The position numbers and the translations under genes are program-made. The notes beneath the pieces were generated by a model. It had not been told where the DNA came from and did not search any database. It saw only the letters and a list, made by a program, of their open reading frames with translations. A DNA stretch of 64,000 nt from Chinchilla lanigera (Eukaryota > Chordata > Mammalia > Rodentia > Chinchillidae): positions 15,084,839 to 15,148,838 of the forward strand of contig NW_004955417.1 of the NCBI RefSeq assembly GCF_000276665.1, in the 5' to 3' direction. The stretch's first letter is position 1. Each line of letters opens with the position of its first letter. Of this stretch, positions 47,839 through 58,530 are shown piece after piece.

Positions 47839-49004
47839 AAAAGAGTCATCCTGTAAAACAAGTTGCCTTAAGGGTGTATGATTCTTTCCTCATATGATCA
47901 AAATTGAATCTCTAGGAGGTTTTTTTAAAAAATACTTCATCTTTAGATGTGCTAAAAAGAAAGAAGCAAGGTGCTAAAAAGAAGGAAGCACTAACCACAT
48001 TCACAATTACATTTTCTTCTTTCCTAATCCCTTATGATCCCATAAAGGAAGTCACTTTCCACATAGTAGTCTTAGTAATCTGCATCTTTTTTTGTGTGCA
48101 TAAGGAGGAACTGCTTTCCATTTCCTACAGCATTGATCCTTGCATGTATAGATAGTGGACGAATCAGGAAGAGTGCTGAGGGGTGGTCCCTAAAGTTTCT
48201 CCCTGCCAGTTGAACTCTACTCTCTGTAGGTGACTGTGGCCTCCTGATTTTGTTCTACCTTGACTATTTGAATCTGCATCTGTCTATCTATCTGTCTGTC
48301 TATCTACATACCCTACGTTTTGTGGGTGGCTTCTTTTTTAAACTTTGGCATTTCATAAGCCATTCAGACCTAAGTCTTAACACTTGGAACTACTATATCA
48401 CTTGTATTTCTCATCATATGAGGGCATAATTCATAAAAATGTTTTCTTTATTCTTTCCTAGGGCCAAACCTGAATTTTTTCCTGCTTTGCCTTGGGTAGA
48501 ATTTTTCCCATGTGTCTTTTTGAGGACTTTTGCTGTTTCCTTCCTCCAGGGAGTTGGTCTTTTGCCATGTCCTTCTCCCATACACATTCCCCAGAGCACT
48601 CATTGTTCCTCAGTTAAAGTTCTGGGCTGATAGCACTGATACTGTCTCGGTGTCATGTTGCTTATTCTGTAAATCTTAGGAAAGAGCACTCTTGCTTTCA
48701 CTCTCTTTTTTTTTAAAGTTAGATTAAAGGAATTCTTTACTGAGGGGCCAATATTTAAGGCTGTTTTCCAAACTACAGATTGCAACTCATTAGAGGATCA
48801 TGAAATAATTTAGCCGGTTGCAACTAATTTCTTAAATAAAATTTGGTAAAATAAAATATTATGATGAAAAAGACAAATATTGTGTGACTCTACTTACATG
48901 GGATACTGAGCATAGTCAAATTCATAGAAACAAAAAAATGTAATAGTGTTGCCAGGGGCTAGAAAGAAGAAAGAATGGAAAGGTATTGTTTAATGGATGT
49001 GATG

Positions 49005-49137
49005 AAACCAAAATAAATAAATAAATAAATAAATAATGTAAGGTCTGGGGATTTAGCTCAGCGGCACAGCGCCTGCCCGGCAAGCATAAGGTCGTGAGTT
49101 TGATTCCTGGTACCGGAAAAAATAATAATAATAATAA
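49005..49137 (+). mobile_element. ID-like SINE preceded by an ID-type tail
   Basis: The ID body is 49047-49118 (CTGGGGATTTAGCTCAGCGG to CCTGGTACCGG) with an (AAT)n tail. The 14-bp target duplication TAATGGATGTGATG is at 48991-49004 and 49138-49151. Between the left copy and the ID body lies AAACCAAAATAAATAAATAA.. (49005-49040), which looks like the 3' tail of another ID. Either two insertions or one chimeric RNA explains it. Confidence 0.9.
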
Positions 49138-49699
49138 TAATGGATGTGATGTTTCACTTTGGGAAAATAAAGTTCTGGAGCTGGATAATGATGGAAGTTG
49201 CACAAAATGTGAATATACATAATACCACTGAACTCTATACTTTAAAATTGTTAAAATGATAAATTTCATGCTATATAAATTTTAACACAAACAAATAGTG
49301 TGTGTCATATTTTCAGGAATCATCTAATTTTATTTGTCTTTTATAATAAAGGCTGTGGGTTGTAATAAAGGTATACTTGTTATTTGGGTTTGGGTTAAGG
49401 CATCTGAAAGCCCACAACTGTAAGGAGTAGAGAGCATGGTCTGGTAGGCACACCCATCTTCCCATGCCTTCTCATCCAGTAGTCAGTACCCTCCTAGGAT
49501 AGATAGCAGTGTCTGTGCAGTAGGCAGGAGAGAGTTCATATGAGCCAGTGTCGAAATCTGGTGCATGCTGAGCTGAAAACCAGTGAGGTTTCTCTTAGAG
49601 CACTAAAGCTTGTCTCCAACAATTCACATTAGACTAAGTAACCAGTAGGTTTATAGTACCTTATTTTGCCAAGTAGGAAAAGGATTTTTTTTTCTACTT

Positions 49700-49880
49700 T
49701 CAAACGTCAGACACTGTGCTAAAGTAGTTTGTATGCAAGTATCTCATTTAATATTGAAAAAGTAGGTATAACTACCATACTCATTTTACGAGTAAGAAAA
49801 CTGAATTTAGCCAGATAAAATGTCATGCTCCATATTAACTATGTCATAGCAAAGATTTTAGTCAAGATTTTCTCACCCTA
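49700..49880 (-). repeat. MIR
   Basis: AGACACTGTGCTAAAGTAGTTTGTATGCAAGTATCTCATTTAAT and CTCATTTTACGAGTAAGAAAACTGA are reverse-complement MIR words in order. Confidence 0.75.
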
Positions 49881-50550
49881 GTCACCCTCTGATGCTTAAT
49901 CTGTATGCTGTCTTATAAAACCTTTATTGCCACAGAGGGATCTAGAGAGCAACTCAGGACCTCTTCAGTCAAACCAGATTATTATGTGATACCTGCTATG
50001 TTATAGTTCACCCCAGAATGATATGCAGGGCAATTCTTTAAGGACCATGTCTGCATCCCACAAAACCATTAGTCAGGCTTTCTCTACATCTAGTTGTATT
50101 GGATACTCCTTGCTCAAAGAATTGATGCCTGTGTGTAGATTATGAGGGACAGGTTCTATGTAACTTTTTGGCTAACTAGAAGGTATACATACGTAAACTC
50201 CTGGGTGCTTTCCACTGTTTAGAATGTTTTTAGTATTGAAAAGAATGTTGAGTTTACAACTGAATTTACAGATGGATGAACATACTACTGAGTGTAGAGC
50301 TATTACTAGAGGTTTTGCTTGTAGAGCCATTTCTTAGCATGTTAAAAATGTGCAGCGGTGGAAAATTTTGCGAATGCTGCCATGAATTTGACCTATGTTG
50401 AAAATCTTTTGGGAAAGGGAAAAGTATTGAAATATCTATAGTAGATTGTGGGTTTTTTGGTTTTGTTTGGTTTTCTTTTTCTGTACTTTTTTTTCCTTTT
50501 GATAACTAAATCAAGTCAAAGTCCATTAGTACCTACTAAAGAAATTACAA

Positions 50551-50639
50551 CTGGGGATATAGCTCAGCGGCATAAGCACCAGCCTGGCAAGTGCAAGGTC
50601 CTGAGTTCAATTCTTGGTACCAAAAAAAAAAAAAGAAAG
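50551..50639 (+). mobile_element. ID-like SINE next to a B1
   Basis: CTGGGGATATAGCTCAGCGG to CAATTCTTGGTACC plus an A-rich tail. The target duplication AAAGAAATTACAA is at 50538-50550 and 50640-50652, and the B1 begins right after the second copy. Confidence 0.9.
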
Positions 50640-50652
50640 AAAGAAATTACAA

Positions 50653-50770
50653 AGCCAGGCATGGTGGCACACACCTGTAATTCCAGTTTTTCAGGAGACT
50701 GAGGCAAGAAGATTGTGAGTTCAAGGCCAAGCTAGGTATCTTAGTGAGACCTGGTGTCAAAATTAAGAAT
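50653..50770 (+). mobile_element. B1 SINE
   Basis: AGCCAGGCATGGTGGCACAC, CTGTAATTCCAG, GACTGAGGCAAGAAGATTG, GTTCAAGGCCAAGC and GTGAGACCTGGTGTCAAAA follow B1 order. Confidence 0.88.
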
Positions 50771-50777
50771 AAAAACG

Positions 50778-50851
50778 GCTGGGGCTGTATCTCTGTGATG
50801 GAGTCCTTCAGAGAGCTATTGCCTAGTGCCATTTAAAAAAAAAAAAAAAAA
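50778..50851 (+). mobile_element. ID-like half-element with poly(A)
   Basis: GGCTGGGGCTGTATCTCTGTG followed by a diverged ID body and 18 As. It sits directly downstream of the B1. Confidence 0.55.
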
Positions 50852-51204
50852 CTTTCTATAAATTTCTAGCAGGGTCATTGTTCATATTTATGACTGTTTA
50901 GTTTTATTGCACTTATATCTCTTCAGTGCTACTTTTGTAGTGTATATGATAGAATTAAGAGTATCAATTATAAATGCACTGGCTCAAAATACAGTTTAAA
51001 TATATTCACATTACATATATGATCTTAACCTTGTGTTTAAGCGATATTTAATTTTCGATGACTATCATTTTTAAATAAAAGCCTAAGTATTTTAATATAG
51101 ATTAACCTAGAAACCACTTTACAGAGGAGTTAAGATTGTTAAAAAGTATTGCTGACTTCTTGAGTATAGTTTTATGACTAAGAGTTACTATATATACTTT
51201 ATAT

Positions 51205-51412
51205 ACTTTGTGGGGGGTACTAGACATTAAGCCCAGGAACTTGCACATGCTAGGCAAGCACTACCACTGAATTATATCCCCATATCTCTTAAATTTTATT
51301 TTGAGAAAAGGTCTCACTAAGTTGCCCTAGTTGGCCTGCAACTTGTGATACTCCTGCTTTGGCCTTCTGAACAGCTGGAATTATAGGCATGTGCCATCAC
51401 ATTGAACTCTAA
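51205..51412 (-). mobile_element. ID-B1 dimeric SINE (B4-like)
   Basis: GGGGGTACTAGACATTAAGCCCAGGAACTTGCACATGCTAGGCAAGC is the complement of an ID-type half. GAGAAAAGGTCTCACTAAGTTGCCC to CATGTGCCATCACATTGAACT is the complement of a B1. Diverged. Confidence 0.75.
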
Positions 51413-53194
51413 ATGTTTTTTCTAAGCATTGCTTTGCATTTAATTTAGGAAGAATGAGGAACTAATGAATTTATAAATAAAGATTGTGGCAAGAGTGATG
51501 TTTTTACAACCTTCACCAATATGTTATAATATCTGCTACTCTCTAAAGATAGAAAAATAAATCTTAGAAAATCTCACTGTCAAAAATTGTAGTTGGCAAG
51601 AAAACTGCTTCAGATAAACACCTCAAGTTGTGCACTTACTGTTTTAAAACTGATCTCTAGAAATCTTGCCTGGATTTTTAATAATATTTTGACTATCATT
51701 GTACCTTACTTCTTACAAATTTTTTAATACAAAGCAAAGAATTCAAATGTGTAAAACACAAGTACGACTAATATACTTTGCTATTTCTGATTTTACCTTG
51801 CCTGTAAAATCTTTCACTTGAAATTCTAGATAAATTCATAGAAGGTTATTAAGTAGTGTGCCCATTTGTACACACTTAAAGGTTATTATAGCCACATTTT
51901 TGTGCATAGTCAGTAAAATAGTGTTCCAGAGTTTGTGTTTTCTTCACATGCAAGGGAGATGTACTAGTATTGCCGTAAATACCAGGTAACTCAAAATCTT
52001 TTAGAGGTTAAACAATTTAGTAAGCATGATAAATGCTTCTAGCTTTCATTTTCACCAGCCTATTTTCAGAACATCTTTCAAAACCCATGTTAGAATCATA
52101 GCTCAGAGAATCTTGCATGATGACATTCTGAGCTCCTCTCATGTATCCACTTGATAGCATTTCAGCTCTCCCATTCCCAGGTGATGGTTCAGTTTTATAA
52201 TGTTTGCAGATGTCTACATTACCAGTTAGACCATGAATTCTTTGCAAACCAAGGATTTAAGATTTGTTTGTGTGTGTCATGGTTTTCTCTAGGAAACTAT
52301 AAATCACAGTCTTGTTCTCTAGGCTCCTCAAGGCTTTGAGAGCCAGGCTACCATACCTGCAGAACAAAGTCAGATTGGAAAGAGGTGGAGGACAGTACAG
52401 GAAAGGAGACAGCATCTATTCAGTGATCCACAATTAAGAGAATTCATCTTGCTCTTGCCCCGTCCAACCACCAGCTTTTATGCCTAGTGCATAGTCAGTA
52501 AATAGCACTAACACCAGTGCAATCCAGTAGCCATGTTTCCTGCTGTACACACCAGCAGCCACCATGTGCAGAAGTCTTCCTTCCCATGAATGCCTTCATT
52601 ATTCTTTTTAAATCAGACTTGACTTGTATAAATTGGTTTTAAGAGGATGAGCAAGTGAAAAGAGGAATTATGTAATATAATTGTCCATAAAACCCTCATT
52701 CTTTAGACATGGTCATAACTTTCATGGCGCCTACCACAATATTCAGAGATAGCATATTGACTGACCCACGTGGAAATGTGGGTATGGACCATCTGAAGAA
52801 GTAAAATAAAAGTGAAATGTTTATGGTGACCCTGAAAGTATTGTATTCTTTGAGCACCAGAGTCATACTTTGAATTGTTTTAGCATTAAACTGAGAACAA
52901 ATTGTCCATAAGTTTTATGAGATATTTATGGAAAAAAAGTTGGGCTGAAGGTAGGTCAACATGACCTGGAGATTGAGGAATGCTTTGAATGTTTTCTGCC
53001 AACAAGCCATATAGAACATACAACATGAATGTATTTATTTTAAAAATCTAGTTTGTGTGAGTAAATACAGAAGATTTGATGATAAAATATTGACTATAGG
53101 ATTTGGGGGTTCCTTTAAAAATTCTCATAGAAAGATATTTCACTTATATAGTATTCAAAGATTGAGGTTATTCAACTTTGTTTATTTTTCTTAG

Positions 53195-53376
53195 CTCTGC
53201 AAGTGAATCTGGTTCTCAAAGCACATGTGATCCACTTATAACTCCAACAGCCCTGGCTGCCTGTACCAGAGTTGACTCCTGTTTTACCCCGTGGTTTGTC
53301 CCATCTCTTTGCATGTCCTTTCAGTTCGCTCACCTGGAGTTCCATCTGTGTCATCACCTTGACCAACTAGGCACAG
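53195..53376 (+). CDS. VPS13B: VPS13B internal exon (2 of 4)
   Basis: This is a 182-nt exon between TTATTTTTCTTAG and CACAG|GTACTC. The first base completes a Ser codon with the AG from the previous exon. The peptide then runs SASESGSQSTCDPLITPTAL, through a Cys/aromatic-rich part (CTRVDSCFTPWFVPSLCMSF) to FHLCHHLDQLGT, ending with one base (G) of a split codon. It fits phase 2 to phase 1. The peptide agrees closely with mammalian VPS13B as remembered. The frame happens to stay open into the intron to 53567, but the donor and the join to the next exon decide the end. The Ser-rich start is probably a linker and the second half part of a beta-rich fold (inference). Confidence 0.9.
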
Positions 53377-53833
53377 GTACTCTTTATTCTTACTCTTTAC
53401 CTAGCATCGGGATAGCGTCCACTGAATACTCGCTGCGTTCTCTTGAGTGTTTTCAAGATACAACTTGTCAGTTTTTACCCAGCTGGTTTATTTTCAGGAA
53501 ATATGAAATGAACAGTAAGTTTATTCTGAATGTGATCTGGTCCAACAGATGTACTGTTTCCTTTTAAACTAACTTGGGCAGGTAGAAGTTACCAGTGGTA
53601 TTGAGCTGACATGTTTTGGCGTGCTGCTTAATGAGAATATTAAGGAAGCTACAAAAATTTTAAGTTTTACTATTATTGCAATTACAGTCTTTTTCAAAGA
53701 AATAAATCTGATTTTATTCTTTTTCCTGACTCATTACATTAGTGGCAAATAGATTGTCAAAGCACTTAATATTACCTGATTTCAAAAGCATGAATACTTT
53801 CTAAAAAGTTGGCCACATTCTCAAATTAATTTA

Positions 53834-53944
53834 TTTTTTTTTTTATTTTTATTTTTTTTGGTTTTTCTCCGGTACCGGGAACCGAACTCACGACCTTGCG
53901 CTTGCCAGTCAGGCGCTTTTGCCGCTAAGCTAAATCCCCAGCCC
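53834..53944 (-). mobile_element. Young ID-like SINE
   Basis: The reverse complement starts GGGGCTGGGGATTTAGCTTAG and ends in GTACCGGAGAAAAACC and an A-rich tail (T-rich at 53834-53860). Target duplication CTCAAATTAATTTA is at 53820-53833 and 53945-53958. Confidence 0.93.
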
Positions 53945-54363
53945 CTCAAATTAATTTAAAGGAGTCTCATTTTTATAAATTAGAAGGAAGACAATTAAAT
54001 TTCCTCACACATCAAAAGTAGTTTTTTATAAACTTGCTAATCTTACTTGAGCAGTTATTCCTAAAGCATCATGTTTTGTATGAAACCTTTTCTAGCTAAT
54101 ACATTTTGATTTAGGTATTAGATTTTCAACCTATATATAATGGAAGAAGGAGAAAAATTCAGACTAAAACCAAGCAAAGCTAGTGTTAAACATTCTGCTT
54201 TTTCTAAATCTCTTTGATATTTATTTTTTGAGAAACAGTAAATACGGAGATTTAGATACTTGCCTCTCTGTTTTATTTATCTTTCTGTAAAAGTGAAAGT
54301 AACCTTTGAATTTTAATATCTTTAAGGGAATGTTGAATTTATTAAATGCCAAATACAAATTCA

Positions 54364-54560
54364 ACAGCCAAACAGTGACCAGCTTGGGCTGTATAGTGAG
54401 TTCAAGGCCAGTCTGAATTACACAGAGAGACCCTGTCTCAAAAGAAAAAACCAGCCGTGGTGGTGCACACCTGTAATCCTAGCTCTTGGGAGGCTGAGGC
54501 AGGAGGATTACCATGAATTTGAAGCCAGCCTGGGCTACATAATGAAAGGCCAGTCAAAAA
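54364..54560 (+). mobile_element. Two B1 SINE pieces in tandem
   Basis: The first is a B1 3' part (ACCAGCTTGGGCTGTATAGTG to GACCCTGTCTCAAAAG, 54379-54445). The second is a full B1 (CAGCCGTGGTGGTGCACACC to AGCCTGGGCTACATAATG, 54451-54545). They end about 90 bases before the acceptor of the next exon. Confidence 0.85.
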
Positions 54561-54654
54561 AACAAAAAGTGAATAATTTAAATGTCCTGTCACTCTGTTT
54601 CCATAAAGTATTGCTTCATCATCTTAATAGCTGTTTTTCATGTTTTCTTAACAG

Positions 54655-55004
54655 TCTCACCACAGTACCTACAGCCATTCATTTCTGACAGAAATGTACC
54701 CTCTGAACTAGAATACATGATTATTTCCTTCAGAGAACCACACATGTATCTTCGACAGTGGAATAATGGTTCTGTCTGCCAAGAAATCCGGTTCTCAGCT
54801 CAAGCCGACTGTAAGCTTTTAGAGTGCAGAAATGTTACAATGCAAAGTGTGGTAAAACCCTTTAGCATCTCCGGACAGACTGAAGTTTCCAGCAGTACAG
54901 CGGGGAAGCTGCTTGAGTGCACCATGAGAGTCGGTTCTGTGTCTGCAAACTTCGGACAGCATGTGGTTCATTCTCTGAACACTGCGGTACAAGCTTGGCA
55001 GCAG
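54655..55004 (+). CDS. VPS13B: VPS13B internal exon (3 of 4)
   Basis: The largest exon here, 350 nt. It lies between TTTCTTAACAG and GGCAGCAG|GTATGC. Two bases complete a Val codon with the preceding G, then the peptide runs SPQYLQPFISDRNVPSELEY, FREPHMYLRQWNNGSVCQEI, ADCKLLECRNVTMQSVVKPF and ends HSLNTAVQAWQQ at a codon border (phase 1 to 0). The flanks match VPS13B well. The piece between about 54865 and 54960 (SGQTEVSSSTAGKLLECTM and onwards) differs more from the human protein as I recall it than the rest does. The repeating hydrophobic/polar pattern suits the beta-sandwich repeats of the VAB domain (inference). Skipping would break the frame. Confidence 0.92.
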
Positions 55005-55234
55005 GTATGCACATTCCACTACAGTGTACGGTTGGCTGCAGAGGATATTTTATTTGGTACTATGTGTTATCACTTCTAATTATACATTAAGCACAAACAA
55101 AAAATGTGAGAGAATGAAGAATTTGGTTATAGTCAAGGCCTTCTTTATATGGGAAAGTGATACAAGTTTTCTTTGTTACACTTTGGAGAATATGGGTTCT
55201 CTACACATGCATCAGAGATCACGCCCACATTTTT

Positions 55235-55292
55235 GAGGATGTAGCTCAGTATAAAGGACCTAGATTCAACCCCAGTGCCACAAAAAAAAAAT
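55235..55292 (+). mobile_element. Old ID-like SINE fragment
   Basis: GAGGATGTAGCTCAGTATAAAGG, then ATTCAACCCCAGTGCCAC and a poly(A): the tRNA-like body with an internal deletion. Confidence 0.6.
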
Positions 55293-55567
55293 AAAAGAGA
55301 ATAGGAAACCTATCATGGAAGTAATTTCATAGAATGTCTGGTTGATATGTTCAGCAGTTTAACAACAAATCGCTTCTGTTTCCATACTGATTTTCAGTGT
55401 TACATTGCGTTTTCACCATGTTTGGTTGCTATTGAAACTGAAGTATTTGCCCATACCTTGTTTATTTTAATGTACTCTTGCGTGGAGCTGGCTCGCCAGG
55501 AGCAGTGGTCCTGCTCCTATACTGACCTCTGTCTGAGACAGAGACACCAAAGGAGAGGGGAGGGGCT

Positions 55568-55716
55568 TTAGTTCTCTAACTTAAGAATTTCTACAGAAAG
55601 AAGTAAAAAATTGGAGGGGGGGATTTATATGGGGATAACAAGAATTTTATGGAAATAAATGTTTATAGAATAAATAATTCTAAAAAAGAATTCTTAGTTC
55701 TCTAACTTAAGAATTT
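55568..55716. repeat. 23-bp direct repeat pair
   Basis: A 23-base word (TTAGTTCTCTAACTTAAGAA and the next three bases TTT) is found at 55568-55590 and again, identical, at 55694-55716. Their flanks differ. Confidence 0.85.
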
Positions 55717-57984
55717 TCCTAGGAATTAGACTTTGTGGAAATAAAATTTAATGTTCTCTTTATATGCATGAAGACCTATACAAGACTAAGGAATTAATTA
55801 CCTAACATGGTACTACAATAGCAAAGGGAAAGAAGATAACACATCTGTTTCATATTTTAAAAATCTTTTTTAAGGGCATTCCATGGTTTTCTTGTTGCAA
55901 AGGACATGCGTAAAATAAGAGCTAGTGTGATCTAAATCTTTGCAGCTGGTTCAAATAGCAATGTGAAAAAAACCTCCATGGCTCCAATTTCTAGGTTTTT
56001 TTTTTTTTTTGTCATATTTTGAACAATGCATTTAATAAAAAACAAACCTAGAAAATATAAAAGAGTCATTGATAGAGCATTTAAACCAGGGATATTTTTG
56101 TCTTGCTATCGGAGCCATTATAAGAGGACTCATGTGTAGCAACTACTGTGAAATGGCCTTCACAAATATCAGTTTCCTCTCTGGGTAAAAATATTCTCTT
56201 AGACACAGCTCTACATATAAATAAAATATCGTACATAAATATTTAAATGTTTTAAACCACATCAGAGTATGAATGACTGACTGGCTAACATAGTGCCTTG
56301 AAGGAATATTCTGAGTTTTTCTTCTTTTTTTTTTTAAGGAATTGTATATTTGATTAAGTAGAGCCATATGTCACGTAGCATATTGCTGACAGGTACATTC
56401 TATGAATAGTTGGTTCTGATTTATACAGGGATTTGGCAATGTTAACATGAGCCACAAGAGGATATACTTCTGTAATTGTTGCTGTAATTTTCTTGTTTCC
56501 TCCCATGTCAAGGGTACTTGCCACCAAGTTTTAATGTGGTAGGCATCTAACCCTGTGTATTCTAAAGTAAATACAAAACTGTACTACTTTGAAATTATAG
56601 GACATTTGACATTGAAATGGGCTGGTAGAGGTTTATTAGGTTCATTGTTTCCAAGATTCTCTGAATGTGGTTTATCCTCTTTAGGGAGTTTATTTTCCCA
56701 CATTTGGATTTTATTGTGTATATAATGCTTATATACAATATAATTGTTGCCAATGAGAAAAATGAATTTCGTAAACAGGATAAGTGATTTGAGTTCTCTG
56801 CATACTTTTGATCAGATTCATATCAGGAACTAGTCATTTTTACCCATTGTGGATGAACCAGACTGTTGAAGCATGAGGCAGTTTGGCCTTTCACCTTTAG
56901 GTCATGAGTCCAAGACTAACAGAACCCTTCATCTGTGTCTGATTTCTCTGGCTGTAGGTTTTCTCCTCTCTTTTATAAATAATAACTGTTATATGAAATA
57001 AGATTAAGGGCCCAAAATACCACTTTCAGTTTGTTTTATGTTACTATGCCACATTTGTAGTTTTGTATAAAATAGTATTTAAAGTTTTTTTTTAATCAAG
57101 GCTATACTCATATGTCTTCCCTTATACCAAAACAGTATTTCTGCTTAATTGCAAATGCCTGTACAACATACTGTGAAACTTGAAGGCAAATAAGCCATCT
57201 CTTAACTACAAATCCTAGTGAGCATTCTAAAGCTCAGCATATATGATGGCACATTAAATGCGTATGAACTTTTTAATAATACACAGAGAATTTAAAACAT
57301 TTCAAGAAATGCTTAAACTTATTAGAGTTATAATGAACTCCTCAAATGAAGGAGCAGTACAGAAACAGTTCCCTGAGGACTTTAAATATTCTTTAGAAAA
57401 ATGTAAACAAGCCCCTTGTGTTCTTTAATTTACATTTTTTCCTTAAAACCTCATCATTTATTAAAGGTCAGTTTTTAAAGATGAGGAAAGTAATAGAACT
57501 TTTTTTCTACTCCAGCCCCATCTGGTAACTTAACCTTTGTGTTGAGATTGATCCCAATTCATTATGAAAACTGAGTTTTAATCTCAGGATGTGTAACTAA
57601 GTGGGAGATTGGAATCATATCCTTTCCTTCATGTTTGTACTCTTAGATGGAAAGGAGAGAGAAATGTTTATAAGGAGAGCCGTTTATGTTGATTATATAA
57701 TGCTAAGTGGAAAAATCTCATCAAAACTAATTATATACTATCATTCCAATTTGATTAGAGGTTTGTAAATAAATATATAAGGTAGAATTGGATAGCAAAA
57801 CATTCAGAACAGAAAAAGATTTTTGAAATTCACCAAAATGTTAATGGCAATTATTGCTAAGTGTAAAATTAGAGATTTTTTAAATTGGTACTTTCTATAT
57901 TTTCTAGTACATTGAACATTATATGTTATATTACAGTATTATATAATACAATGTTAAAAGTTAAATGTACTTAATTTTTGACTC

Positions 57985-58530
57985 CTAAGTGTTTACCAAA
58001 TACTTGTATGTCAGGAGTTGAGTTGAGTACTAGAGATAAAGGTGTAAATAATACAGATCTGATTCCTGCCTTTTTCAGCACAGAGTCTAACGATGGAGGC
58101 TACTGGTTCAAGCACTCTGAAAGTAAAAAATAGTGTCATATGGATATAAGAGACTAGAGCCTGCTATGATCTGGGGAAGATCTCAGAAGGCTCCTCTGAG
58201 GAAGTGGCCTTACCCTAGGAACCTGAAAGCTAAGCAAAATTAAGTTGGTAAAGCAAATTTGGAGGGGAAGAGTTCTCAGCAGAGGGAATGGGGAAAGGCA
58301 GGAAGCAGCTTGACTTTGAAAGAAGGCCATGGTAGTGGTGGAGGAGTAGGAAAAGGCTTTTAGAAATAGGATGTCCTGTACAAACATCATCAGCAAATGG
58401 AGAGTAACTGGAGATGTAGCCAGAGCTTGGACAGTGACTGGGTAAGACTAGATAATCTAAAACCCAAAAGCAAGAAATATTAAATCCATGCATAATGATC
58501 AAAAGCCCAGCAGAAAGCATTACAGGAGAC
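57985..58530 (+). repeat. Ancient mammalian repeat (family not assigned)
   Basis: GTACTAGAGATAAAGGTGTAAATAATACAG, CCTGCCTTTTTCAGCACAGAGTC, AAGATCTCAGAAGGCTCCTCTGAGGAAGTGGCC, AAGAGTTCTCAGCAGAGGGAATGG and AGAAGGCCATGGTAGTGG follow the order of a widespread old mammalian repeat. Confidence 0.5.

Larger units (their letters stand above)
46270..53194 (+). other. VPS13B: VPS13B intron (6.9 kb)
   Basis: It runs from donor GTAACT to acceptor TTATTTTTCTTAG. It contains the U6 pseudogene, several SINEs and a MIR, listed separately. The remaining parts (46.3-47.7, 47.9-49.0, 49.2-49.7, 49.9-50.5 and 51.4-53.2 kb) show nothing recognisable. A stretch at 48440-48630 is open on both strands but of low complexity (Phe/Pro-rich on +). 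A short (TCTA/TCTG)n run is at 48278-48305. Confidence 0.8.
53377..54654 (+). other. VPS13B: VPS13B intron (1.3 kb)
   Basis: It runs from GTACTC to a strong pyrimidine-rich TTTTCATGTTTTCTTAACAG. It holds an ID SINE on the - strand and two B1 pieces; the rest is plain AT-rich DNA. Confidence 0.85.

Noticed and set aside
48439..48630. Both-strand open stretch with a Phe/Pro-rich product
   Set aside because: Low complexity, no splice context and no recognisable homology.
53377..53567. Extension of the exon-2 reading frame past the donor
   Set aside because: The GTACTC donor and the phase-correct join to 54655 fit VPS13B; the continuing frame reads as unrelated residues.
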